A stretch of DNA of 64,000 bases from Uliginosibacterium paludis (GTDB taxonomy: Bacteria > Pseudomonadota > Gammaproteobacteria > Burkholderiales > Rhodocyclaceae), in the NCBI RefSeq assembly GCF_039631355.1, contig NZ_JBDIVF010000011.1:1-64000 (forward strand), given 5' to 3'. The position numbers and the translations under genes were made by a program. The notes below the pieces were generated by a model. It ran no database searches, was not told where the DNA came from, and saw only the letters and a list, made by a program, of their open reading frames with translations. Positions 45,367 through 52,482 of this stretch are shown here, piece by piece. The first letter of the stretch is position 1. Each line of letters starts with the position of its first letter.

Positions 45367-48300
45367 ATGTCGACGCCCCGCATGAGTAGTACCGTCCTTG
45401 CGGACTTGCGCCTGCTGCTGCAGGCGCTTTTTCTTCTCGTCGCCTGCAATCTGGCGCAGGCGGCACAGCCTTCCGTTGCGCTGATTACGGCGTCTCCCGC
45501 GCCGGGAGGCAAATACGAGGTGCTGGCCGACGCGGCACAGCGGGCGGGTTTCCGCTTTGAGGCCCGCTACATCGAATCGATGGATGACGCGGCGCTGGCG
45601 CAATTCGCGCAGATGGCCGATCTGCTGATCGTCGAGCCGCCCCGGCCCGGCGTGGTCGAATCCATGCTGGCGAAGCTCGGCAAGGCCTGGAGCGCACGGA
45701 ATGCACCGCGCCTGCTGCTCGATGGCGACAAGGTCGAGGCGCGCGGCATGGACGCGGCACTCGCCAACACCCTGAACACCTATTTCACGAACGGTGGCCG
45801 CCAGAATCTGGATGCCGCTGCGCGCGTGCTCGCAGCCCGCCACTTCCGTCTGGCTGATGACAAAGGCATTCCGCCGCCGCAGAAATTCCCGGCAGCGGCC
45901 TACTACCATCCGCGTCTCGCCACGACGGTGACCACCGATCCGGACGCGGCACTGGCCGTCTCCGGCAAGCCGGGCGAGCCGGTGATCGGCATCGCGATCC
46001 ACCAGGGTTATGTGTCGGCGGTGGATGGCGGTTTTGTTGACACGCTGATCGCCGAGGTGGAAGCCCGCGGTGCACGCGCGCTGGCTTTCTATACGCCGGT
46101 GATGGGCGAGGATCTCTTCCTGAAGATGGCCGCACCGGGGGGGCGTCGGCTGGTCGACGTGCTCGTCACCAGTCAGATTCTCTATGACGCCACCGGCCGC
46201 AAGGCCGAGTTCGAGCGCCTGGGCGTGCCGGTGATGCAGGCGATTCCGTACCGGCGCGGTGACGCGGCAGACTGGCGCGCCGATCCGCAAGGCATGCGGC
46301 TCATCGATCTGCCCTTCTACCTCGTGCAGAGCGAGATCGCTGGCAGCATGGATCCGATGGTGGCCTCGGCGGTGGAGAAGGGCAGCGGCAAGGTCGAGCC
46401 CATCCTGCCGCAGATCCGCAGCATGGCTTCGAAAGCGGTGAATCTGGCGAAGCTGCGCCGCATCCCGAACGCCGACAAGCATGTTGTTGTCATGTACTAC
46501 AACTATCCACCCGGCGAGAAGAATCTCTCGGCCTCCTTCATGAACCTGCCGAAGAGCCTGGAGGGCACGCTGGCGGCAATGAAGGCGGCGGGCTATCGCA
46601 CCGAAGCGCCGGATGAAGCGGCCTTGACGCGCGATCTCGGCCAGCTGCTCGCCGGCTTCTATCGCGATGGCCAGCTCCAGGTGCTGCTCGACAAGGGCTT
46701 GGCTGCCTGGCTGCCAATGGCCGAGTACCGGCGCTGGTTCGCCACGCTGCCGGCCGACCTCCGCAACGAGGTGACGAAGCGCTGGGGCGAGCCGGAGCAG
46801 AGTTCGATGTCTGCGAACATCAAGGGTGAAGCCGGCTTCGTGATTCCGCGCCTGCAACTGGGCAATGTGGTGCTGATGCCGGTGCCGCCGCGTGGCGAGC
46901 GCAAGGAGGATCAGGAAGCGGCGCTCTATCACGCCACCGGCGCTGCGGTGAATCACTTTTATCTTGCTGCCTACCTGTGGGCGCGCAGCCATCGGGATGC
47001 GCTGGTGCATTACGGCACCCACGGCACGCAGGAATGGACGCCCGGCAAGGAGCGCGGCCTCTCGGTCGAGGATCAGGCGATGGTCGTGCTGGGCGACATC
47101 CCGGTGGTCTATCCCTACATCGTGGACGACGTCGGCGAAGCCATCCAGGCCAAGCGGCGCGGGCGCGCCACCATCGTCAGCCACCAGACGCCGAGCTTCC
47201 GCCCGGCCGGCCTGCACACCGATCTCAACGCGATGCATGAGCAGCTGCACGTCTGGCTGCAGCAGGATGAAGGCGGCGTGAAGGAAGCGCTGCAGCGCGA
47301 TCTGCTGCGCACCGGCGAGAAGCTCCACCTCTTCGAGGACATGGGCTGGACCCGCGCCCGCGCGAGTGCCGAGTTCCCCGCCTGGATCGATGCCCTGCAC
47401 CTCCACCTGCATGCGCTGGCGAGCCAGCTGCAGCCTTATGGCCTGCACAGCTTCGGTCAGAACAAGAGCGACGAGCTGCGGCTCTATACCGTCATGACAA
47501 TGCTGGGGAATGACTTCTACAAGCGCATCGAGCCCGAGGAGCCGCAGGAGCTCTTCGCGCTCGATTACGAGAAGCTCGCCACGACGAAGCCCTTCGCGCT
47601 GCTGCGTCATCATCTGGTCGAGGGCGCGCCGGCAAGCGAAGTGAAGGACGCCGCATTGCGCGCCGACATCGAGCGCGCGAAGCAGCTGTGGGCGAGCCTG
47701 GATGCGTATCCCGAAATCAGCGGATTGCTGGCGGGCCTCAATGGCGAATTCCTGCCGACCAATACCGGCGGCGACCCGGTGCGCAATCCCGAGTCCCTGC
47801 CGACCGGGCGCAATCTCTACGGCTTCGATCCCTCCAAGATTCCGACCAGGGCCGCCTGGGAAGCCGGTCAGCTCGCGACCGAGGCCATGCTCACGGAGTA
47901 TCGACAGCGCCATGGCAGGTATCCGCAGAAGCTCGCCTATTCGCTGTGGAGCGTGGAGACCATGCGTCACTCCGGCGTGCTCGAAGCGCAGGCGATGGCG
48001 GCACTCGGCGTGCGGCCGAAGTGGGATCAGGGCGGCCGGCTCAATGGCGTGGAGCTGATTCCGGCGGCCGAACTCAAGCGGCCGCGGGTGGACGTGGTGC
48101 TCTCCGCCACCGGTCTCTATCGCGACCATTTCCCGAATGCCATGAAGTGGCTCGCCGAGGCGGTGAAGCTCGCGGCCGCGCAGAAGGAACCGGACAACGC
48201 GGTGCGCAAGTCCTCCGAGGCGATCCGCCAGGCGCTCGCCGGCAAGGGGCTCAGCGCCGCGCAACTCGATGCGATGGCCGACACGCGCATCTTCAGCAAC

Positions 48301-49362
48301 GCTTCCGGTGGCTACGGCACCGGGCTCAACGATGCGACGCTGGCGTCCGACAGTTTCGCGAACAAGGGCCGGGAGGCGGACGAGAAGCTCGCGAATCTCT
48401 ATCTCTCGCGCATGCAGTACGCCTACGGGCCGGATGAGAAAAGCTGGGGCCAGAAGCTGGAAGGCGTGAATCTCTATGCCGAAAACCTCAAGGGTGTGGA
48501 AGCGGCCTTGCTGGCGCGCTCGTCCAACCTCTACGGCATGCTCACCACCGATGACCCCTTCCAGTATCTGGGCGGCATCGGGCTCGCGGTGCGGCATCTC
48601 ACCGGCAAGGCCCCCGAGCTGCTGATCTCCAACCTGCGCGACCCGCGCAATGCGCGCACCGAGACGGCGGCGGGCTTTCTCGCCACCGAGCTGCGCACGC
48701 GCAATTTCCATCCGGGCTGGATCAAGGGCATGCAGGCGGAAGGCTATTCCGGCGCGCTCAACATGCTCGACTCGATCAACAACTTCTGGGGCTGGGCCGC
48801 CACTTCGCCGGAGATCGTGCGGGACGATCAGTGGCAGGAATTCGCGGACGTGTACGTGCGCGACAAGTACAAGCTCGATCTTGACCGCTGGTTCGAGAAG
48901 AACGCGCCGCAGGCCCAGGCGCAGATGATCGAACGCATGCTGGAAGCCGCCCGCAAGGACTACTGGAAGGCCGATGAGGCGACGCTCTCGACGCTGGCCA
49001 GGCGCTACGAGGATCTCGCCCGGCGCTACGACATCCAGAGCCACAACCAGGCCTTCCGCGAGTTTGCCGCCGCCAAGGCCGGCCCGGCGCCGGCAGGCTT
49101 CGGTCTCAGGGTTGCCACGGCGGCACCTGCGCCCGCGGGCGTGGCTGCTGCGGCCCCGCAGGCCACTACGGCACAGGCCGAACCGCTCAAGCCAGTGGCG
49201 CCACCGGTGCAAGGCATCAAGCTCGAAAAGGTCGAGCCGCCTTCGCTGCCGCCTGCCTCGCTGGCCTGGATCAGCGGTGCCGCGATGATGCTGATGGCAT
49301 TCCTTGCCGGTGCGTTGCGTGCCGCTTTCGCTCAGCCGGCCCGCTCGCGGGCGGCTGCCTGA
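45367..49362 (+). CDS. Exported, membrane-anchored CobN-like chelatase (HmuS-type)
   Basis: Encodes 1331 residues of the CobN/BchH large chelatase family: HYGTHGTQEWTPGKERGLS near 548-566, YPYIVDDVGEAIQAKRRGRA just after it, and FSNASGGYGTGLND near 980. True CobN is cytosolic; this one has an N-terminal signal (LLLQALFLLVACNLAQAAQ), a Pro/Ala-rich linker (about 1240-1297) and a C-terminal membrane helix (WISGAAMMLMAFLAGALRAA). That is the layout of HmuS in Bacteroidetes haem operons, which removes iron from haem at the inner membrane. No CobS/CobT partner is near. It follows the receptor gene by 7 bp. A zinc or other metallophore role, as proposed for some Pseudomonas relatives, is the alternative. 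Confidence 0.88.
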   Translation: MSTPRMSSTVLADLRLLLQALFLLVACNLAQAAQPSVALITASPAPGGKYEVLADAAQRAGFRFEARYIESMDDAALAQFAQMADLLIVEPPRPGVVESMLAKLGKAWSARNAPRLLLDGDKVEARGMDAALANTLNTYFTNGGRQNLDAAARVLAARHFRLADDKGIPPPQKFPAAAYYHPRLATTVTTDPDAALAVSGKPGEPVIGIAIHQGYVSAVDGGFVDTLIAEVEARGARALAFYTPVMGEDLFLKMAAPGGRRLVDVLVTSQILYDATGRKAEFERLGVPVMQAIPYRRGDAADWRADPQGMRLIDLPFYLVQSEIAGSMDPMVASAVEKGSGKVEPILPQIRSMASKAVNLAKLRRIPNADKHVVVMYYNYPPGEKNLSASFMNLPKSLEGTLAAMKAAGYRTEAPDEAALTRDLGQLLAGFYRDGQLQVLLDKGLAAWLPMAEYRRWFATLPADLRNEVTKRWGEPEQSSMSANIKGEAGFVIPRLQLGNVVLMPVPPRGERKEDQEAALYHATGAAVNHFYLAAYLWARSHRDALVHYGTHGTQEWTPGKERGLSVEDQAMVVLGDIPVVYPYIVDDVGEAIQAKRRGRATIVSHQTPSFRPAGLHTDLNAMHEQLHVWLQQDEGGVKEALQRDLLRTGEKLHLFEDMGWTRARASAEFPAWIDALHLHLHALASQLQPYGLHSFGQNKSDELRLYTVMTMLGNDFYKRIEPEEPQELFALDYEKLATTKPFALLRHHLVEGAPASEVKDAALRADIERAKQLWASLDAYPEISGLLAGLNGEFLPTNTGGDPVRNPESLPTGRNLYGFDPSKIPTRAAWEAGQLATEAMLTEYRQRHGRYPQKLAYSLWSVETMRHSGVLEAQAMAALGVRPKWDQGGRLNGVELIPAAELKRPRVDVVLSATGLYRDHFPNAMKWLAEAVKLAAAQKEPDNAVRKSSEAIRQALAGKGLSAAQLDAMADTRIFSNASGGYGTGLNDATLASDSFANKGREADEKLANLYLSRMQYAYGPDEKSWGQKLEGVNLYAENLKGVEAALLARSSNLYGMLTTDDPFQYLGGIGLAVRHLTGKAPELLISNLRDPRNARTETAAGFLATELRTRNFHPGWIKGMQAEGYSGALNMLDSINNFWGWAATSPEIVRDDQWQEFADVYVRDKYKLDLDRWFEKNAPQAQAQMIERMLEAARKDYWKADEATLSTLARRYEDLARRYDIQSHNQAFREFAAAKAGPAPAGFGLRVATAAPAPAGVAAAAPQATTAQAEPLKPVAPPVQGIKLEKVEPPSLPPASLAWISGAAMMLMAFLAGALRAAFAQPARSRAAA

Positions 49363-49398
49363 TTCTTCCGAAACCCTCTTCACACACAAGGCTGTCGC

Positions 49399-49902
49399 AT
49401 GACCCCCAATCCGCTTGAATCGATGATGTACGACATCGGCCAGATCTTCCTGCTGCCGGTGCTGATCCTGATTGCCATCCTGTTCCTGTATGCCTTCTGG
49501 GCACTCGGGCATTTCCTTGTTCAGGCCGTGCAGCGCACCCGGAACCGGCCCGCGAGCGGTGTCGGCTACGCACTGATCGCGCTCGCCCGCTCGCAGCGCC
49601 TGCGGGATGCGGACGCGCTCGATGTGGCCGCGCACAAGCTGCTGGAAAAACCGCGCATTGCCACGCGGGTGGCACCGATGCTGGGGCTGGTCGCCACCAT
49701 GATCCCGATGGGCCCGGCGCTGCGTTCGCTCTCGGATGGCAATCTGGGCCAGGTCGGCCAGAGCCTGACGATTGCCTTTTCCGCGGTGATCCTGGCGCTG
49801 ATCGCTGCGTCGATCACCTTCTTTGTTGTCGGCGTGCAGCGTCGCTGGCTGGCCGAAGAGCTGGTCTGGCTGACGCAGCAGAGCGAGGAGTCGGCAGGAT
49901 GA
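49399..49902 (+). CDS. MotA/TolQ/ExbB family proton channel protein
   Basis: Encodes 167 residues, shorter than ExbB. The first membrane helix is IFLLPVLILIAILFLYAFWA. The conserved TolQ/ExbB core APMLGLVATMIPMGPALRSL is next, followed by the helix pair VGQSLTIAFSAVILALIAAS and ITFFVVGVQ. It is likely to form a proton-driven motor with the DUF2149 protein, which overlaps it by 4 bp (ATGA), in place of ExbB-ExbD. This could energise the CobN-like protein or the receptor (inference). Confidence 0.9.
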   Translation: MTPNPLESMMYDIGQIFLLPVLILIAILFLYAFWALGHFLVQAVQRTRNRPASGVGYALIALARSQRLRDADALDVAAHKLLEKPRIATRVAPMLGLVATMIPMGPALRSLSDGNLGQVGQSLTIAFSAVILALIAASITFFVVGVQRRWLAEELVWLTQQSEESAG

Positions 49903-50288
49903 ACGCGCCTGCTACAAGCGAAGTTCGCCCCGCGCAGGCGCTTCGGGCAGATACGCCACGGCGTGCCTCGCGCTTTCTGCATGAAGAGGAGGGCGACGAC
50001 CCGATCCTGTCGGTGGTGAATCTGATTGACGTGTTCCTGGTGATCATTGCGGCGCTGCTGATCGCGGTGGCGCAGAGTCCGTCCAATCCCTTCTCGGCAG
50101 ACAATGTCACCGTCATCAAGAATCCCGGTCAGCCGGACATGGAGATCACGATGAAGGAAGGCCAGAAGATCACCCGCTACCAGTCCAAGGGCAACATCGG
50201 CAGCGGTGACGGCACCAAGGCCGGCGTGGCCTACCGGCTCAAGGATGGCTCGATGGTTTATGTGCCGGAGGCCTCCGCCCCGCAGTAA
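49899..50288 (+). CDS. DUF2149 inner membrane protein
   Basis: Encodes 129 residues. GDDPILSVVNLIDVFLVIIA leads into a single membrane helix (VFLVIIAALLIAVAQ), the DUF2149 pattern. The short polar C-terminal domain (MEITMKEGQKITRYQSKGNI) is expected in the periplasm. The layout (one helix with an Asp near its start, periplasmic tail) recalls ExbD/TolR, so it may be the partner of the ExbB-like protein. It is the last gene of the first iron-type operon. Confidence 0.9.
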   Translation: MNAPATSEVRPAQALRADTPRRASRFLHEEEGDDPILSVVNLIDVFLVIIAALLIAVAQSPSNPFSADNVTVIKNPGQPDMEITMKEGQKITRYQSKGNIGSGDGTKAGVAYRLKDGSMVYVPEASAPQ

Positions 50289-50456
50289 GTCACTGAGTTG
50301 GGCGGAGCATACGGTGTTTGGCATCGGATGCAGCGGGCATGACGCTCGGCGCGGCCTTTGCCGTTCTCAAGGCACGCTCGCAGGCAGGGGGAGTACTGGC
50401 CTCTTCTGCCTGCAGTTGTCCAGGGGGCGGGACCGGATTCGCTAGCCTCTCCCCGA

Positions 50457-50617
50457 CTCCCGACTCCCGACTCCCGACTCCCGACTCCCGACTCCCGACT
50501 CCCGACTCCCGACTCCCGACTCCCAACTCCCAACTCCCGACTCCCGACTCCCAACTCCCAACTCCCAACTCCCAACTCCCAACTCCCAACTCCCAACTCC
50601 CAACTCCCAACTCCCGC
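50457..50617. repeat. Heptamer array of 23 units (CTCCCGA and CTCCCAA blocks)
   Basis: The order is nine CTCCCGA, two CTCCCAA, two CTCCCGA, nine CTCCCAA and a last CTCCCGC, with no indel. A degenerate TCCCCGA unit precedes it. It lies between the two iron-type operons, 169 bp after the DUF2149 gene. Confidence 0.97.
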
Positions 50618-50636
50618 CTTCATGCCGGTGCCACCA

Positions 50637-50675
50637 GAAACCGTTCGCCCTGAGGTATCGAAGGGGAACGGTTTC
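50637..50675. repeat. Inverted repeat of the GAACGGTTTC type
   Basis: GAAACCGTTC (50637-50646) and GAACGGTTTC (50666-50675) form a perfect 10-bp stem around CGCCCTGAGGTATCGAAGG-like sequence. This resembles proteobacterial intergenic repeats with CCTTCGATACCTCAGGG. A related CAGGCCCTTCGACACGTTCC is at 50749. Between 50676 and 50939 nothing else is recognised. Confidence 0.7.
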
Positions 50676-50939
50676 GGGGCCGGGCGCCCGCCCGCGCTTC
50701 GGTACCTCCGCACGCACGGGTTTGGGAATCGGGCCGAGCGTTTGTTCAGGCCCTTCGACACGTTCCGGGCAAACCGCGTCTGACAGCACGGCATGGCGCT
50801 CATTCCGGAGCCTGAATGCACCGGGCTTTCCGGTGGCTGGCACTGGCCCGGGGCTTTCCCCTTCCGCTCGTTTGCCCCGAGGCGGCGGGCCGTGCCGACT
50901 GCTGCTGAGCGACAGGAATGAAAAGTTTGCCGTCGACTG

Positions 50940-50967
50940 TTGCGAACGATTCTCATTTATATATAAT
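50940..50967 (+). promoter_or_regulatory. Promoter with Fur-like box for the hemP operon
   Basis: -35 TTGCGA (50940-50945), 16-bp spacer, -10 TATAAT (50962-50967). The box TGCGAACGATTCTCA (50941-50955) matches 13 of 15 positions of the 7-1-7 Fur consensus. Spacing from box to -10 equals that at 42884-42911. A leader of about 220 nt follows. Confidence 0.82.
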
Positions 50968-51195
50968 CGATTCCAAGCCGGTGTCGCCCTGTCAGGTCGC
51001 CGGTGACCCGGAACGTGCGAGCACTCTCTCTCGCGCGGCAGCCGGCGGATCGGGGGCGGTCTGCCGGTTGTACCGGGGCTTTCAGCGCAAGCCAGCGGAC
51101 GCGTTCCGGCCAGCCAGCGATTTTCCGGATTTCGTGCCGACGCGGTCTTTGCCGCGTTCGTGAAGATGTGGCGATCCGCCGCAAGGAGCTTGCTG

Positions 51196-51495
51196 ATGAA
51201 CATCGATCCCGACTTCGCCGAAGCCAGTCCCGCCGTACTGATGGCGGCGGCGCTGCACCTCCTGAGCTGCTCGGCTGCACACGGACTCAGCAGCGCCAAG
51301 GCGCGTGCGCTGGTCCAGCACCTCTCGACCCTCGCCGGCCGGCCGGATACCGATCCCCTGCTCGCACGCAGCTGCGATGAGCTCGCCGAGGTATGGACCC
51401 GGCTGGGCGAAGAGCTCGAGATGCGGCGCCAGGAAGAAGCAGCGCAGGCGCGTGCGGCGGCCGCGTTTCCGGCGCAAGGCGCCATGCTGCACTGA
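51196..51495 (+). CDS. Unrecognised small protein in the iron-type operon
   Basis: Encodes 99 residues, probably all-helical and cytosolic: MNIDPDFAEASPAVLMAAAL, LSSAKARALVQHLSTLAG and DELAEVWTRLGEELEMRRQEEA. A Cys (LLSCSAAH) and several His are present, but no known metal motif. The ATG follows AAGGAG with a 7-nt spacer. It is the first gene after the Fur-like promoter and lies 29 bp before hemP. I do not recognise a family. Confidence 0.85.
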   Translation: MNIDPDFAEASPAVLMAAALHLLSCSAAHGLSSAKARALVQHLSTLAGRPDTDPLLARSCDELAEVWTRLGEELEMRRQEEAAQARAAAAFPAQGAMLH

Positions 51496-51524
51496 GCCAT
51501 CCCGAACCCTTGAAGGAGATCGTC

Positions 51525-51722
51525 ATGAGCACCGCATTGTCTTCGCCCGTTCAGGCCGCACCGACCCTGTCCCGTCCAGCCTCTGCACCGCTCGCCATCA
51601 GCGAGGCGCTCGTTTCGAGCCGGGCCCTGCTCGGCAGTGCGAGCACCCTGATCATCGAGCACATGGGCATGCATTACACGCTGCGCGCCACGCGCAACGG
51701 GAAACTGATCCTGACGAAGTAG
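51525..51722 (+). CDS. hemP: Hemin uptake protein HemP
   Basis: Encodes 65 residues. The C-terminal half is the HemP/HmuP pattern: SSRALLGSASTLIIEHMGMH, then YTLRATRNGKLILTK. HemP is a small cytosolic protein needed for haem utilisation; in rhizobia and Burkholderia it activates the haem receptor gene. Upstream of residue 35 it is Ser/Ala/Pro-rich. The ATG follows GAAGGAG with a 6-nt spacer. In many bacteria hemP lies before the receptor gene; here it is 6 kb away in a separate unit. Confidence 0.93.
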   Translation: MSTALSSPVQAAPTLSRPASAPLAISEALVSSRALLGSASTLIIEHMGMHYTLRATRNGKLILTK

Positions 51723-51834
51723 GTCGCGGGGCTTCGGCCCGGTTGCCTGCTTTCCGTTTGTCCCTTCCGCAGCGGGGCCCCGGGCCTCGCAGGCGGAAAT
51801 CCGTCTGCTGAAAACTGTTCTGGAGTGATACCGA

Positions 51835-52446
51835 ATGTCCCGTTATACCGGTCCCCGTCTCAAGGTCATGCGCGCACTGGGCGTTGATCTGCCCGGCCTG
51901 TCGCGCAAGAGCATCGCCGACCGTCCCTATCCGCCGGGTCAGCATGGCCAGCGGCAACAGCGCAAGTCGGGCTTCGGGCTGCAACTGCAGGAAAAGCAGA
52001 AACTGCGCTTCAACTACGGCCTGTCCGAGCGCCAGATGCGCCGCCTGGTGCTCGATGCCCGGCGTGACAAGGGCTCGACCGGTGCCAAGCTCGGCGAGCT
52101 GCTCGAACGCCGTCTCGACAACGCCGTGTTCCGTGCGGGCTTCGCGGCGTCCACCGTCGCGGCGCGCCAGCTCGTCAATCACAGCCATGTGCTGGTCAAT
52201 GGCCGCAAGGTGAACATTCCGTCCTTCCGCGTTCGCGTGGGCGACGTGATCACGCTGAGCGCCAAGGGCCGCGAGATGCTGGTCGTGAAGGCGAGCTTCG
52301 CCGCGCCCGCGCTGAGCCGTCCGGAATGGCTGGCCGTGGATGAGGCCGCGTTCTCCGCCACGGTGAGTCATCTGCCGGATGTGGCCGAGATTCCCTTCCC
52401 GATCGAAATGCAGCTCGTCGTCGAGTACTACTCGCAACGGATCTGA
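51835..52446 (+). CDS. rpsD: Ribosomal protein S4 paralogue, cysteine-free
   Basis: Encodes 203 residues, the length of S4. RYTGPRLKVMRALGVDL, RPYPPGQHGQRQQRKSGFGL and QEKQKLRFNYGLSERQMRRL match the N-terminal domain. LGELLERRLDNAVFRAGFAA and ARQLVNHSHVLVNGRKVNIP are the S4 RNA-binding domain. There is no cysteine anywhere, while many S4 proteins carry N-terminal cysteines for a metal centre. The housekeeping rpsD is normally in the S13-S11-S4-rpoA cluster, so this isolated gene is expected to be a second copy. It follows hemP by 112 bp in the iron-type unit, with a TGGAG site before the ATG. Confidence 0.94.
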   Translation: MSRYTGPRLKVMRALGVDLPGLSRKSIADRPYPPGQHGQRQQRKSGFGLQLQEKQKLRFNYGLSERQMRRLVLDARRDKGSTGAKLGELLERRLDNAVFRAGFAASTVAARQLVNHSHVLVNGRKVNIPSFRVRVGDVITLSAKGREMLVVKASFAAPALSRPEWLAVDEAAFSATVSHLPDVAEIPFPIEMQLVVEYYSQRI

Positions 52447-52482
52447 GTTTCACCCAGCCAGCCCCAGTTTCCGGAGGTGCCC

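Noticed and set aside
45367..49362. Assignment as cobaltochelatase subunit CobN of cobalamin synthesis
   Set aside because: It has a signal peptide and C-terminal membrane helix, and no CobS, CobT or other cob gene is near.
45337..49635. A 1432-codon open frame on the minus strand
   Set aside because: It is antisense to the CobN-like gene, rich in Arg, His and Gln as third-position shadows of GC-rich genes are, and has no domain or ribosome site.
50457..50617. The regular array considered as a CRISPR locus
   Set aside because: The period is 7 bp with no spacers and no cas genes are near.
50940..50967. Zur box for the S4 paralogue operon
   Set aside because: The sequence TGCGAACGATTCTCA follows the Fur 7-1-7 pattern; the AT-rich GTTATA-type palindrome of Zur is not present. 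Zinc control is not fully excluded.
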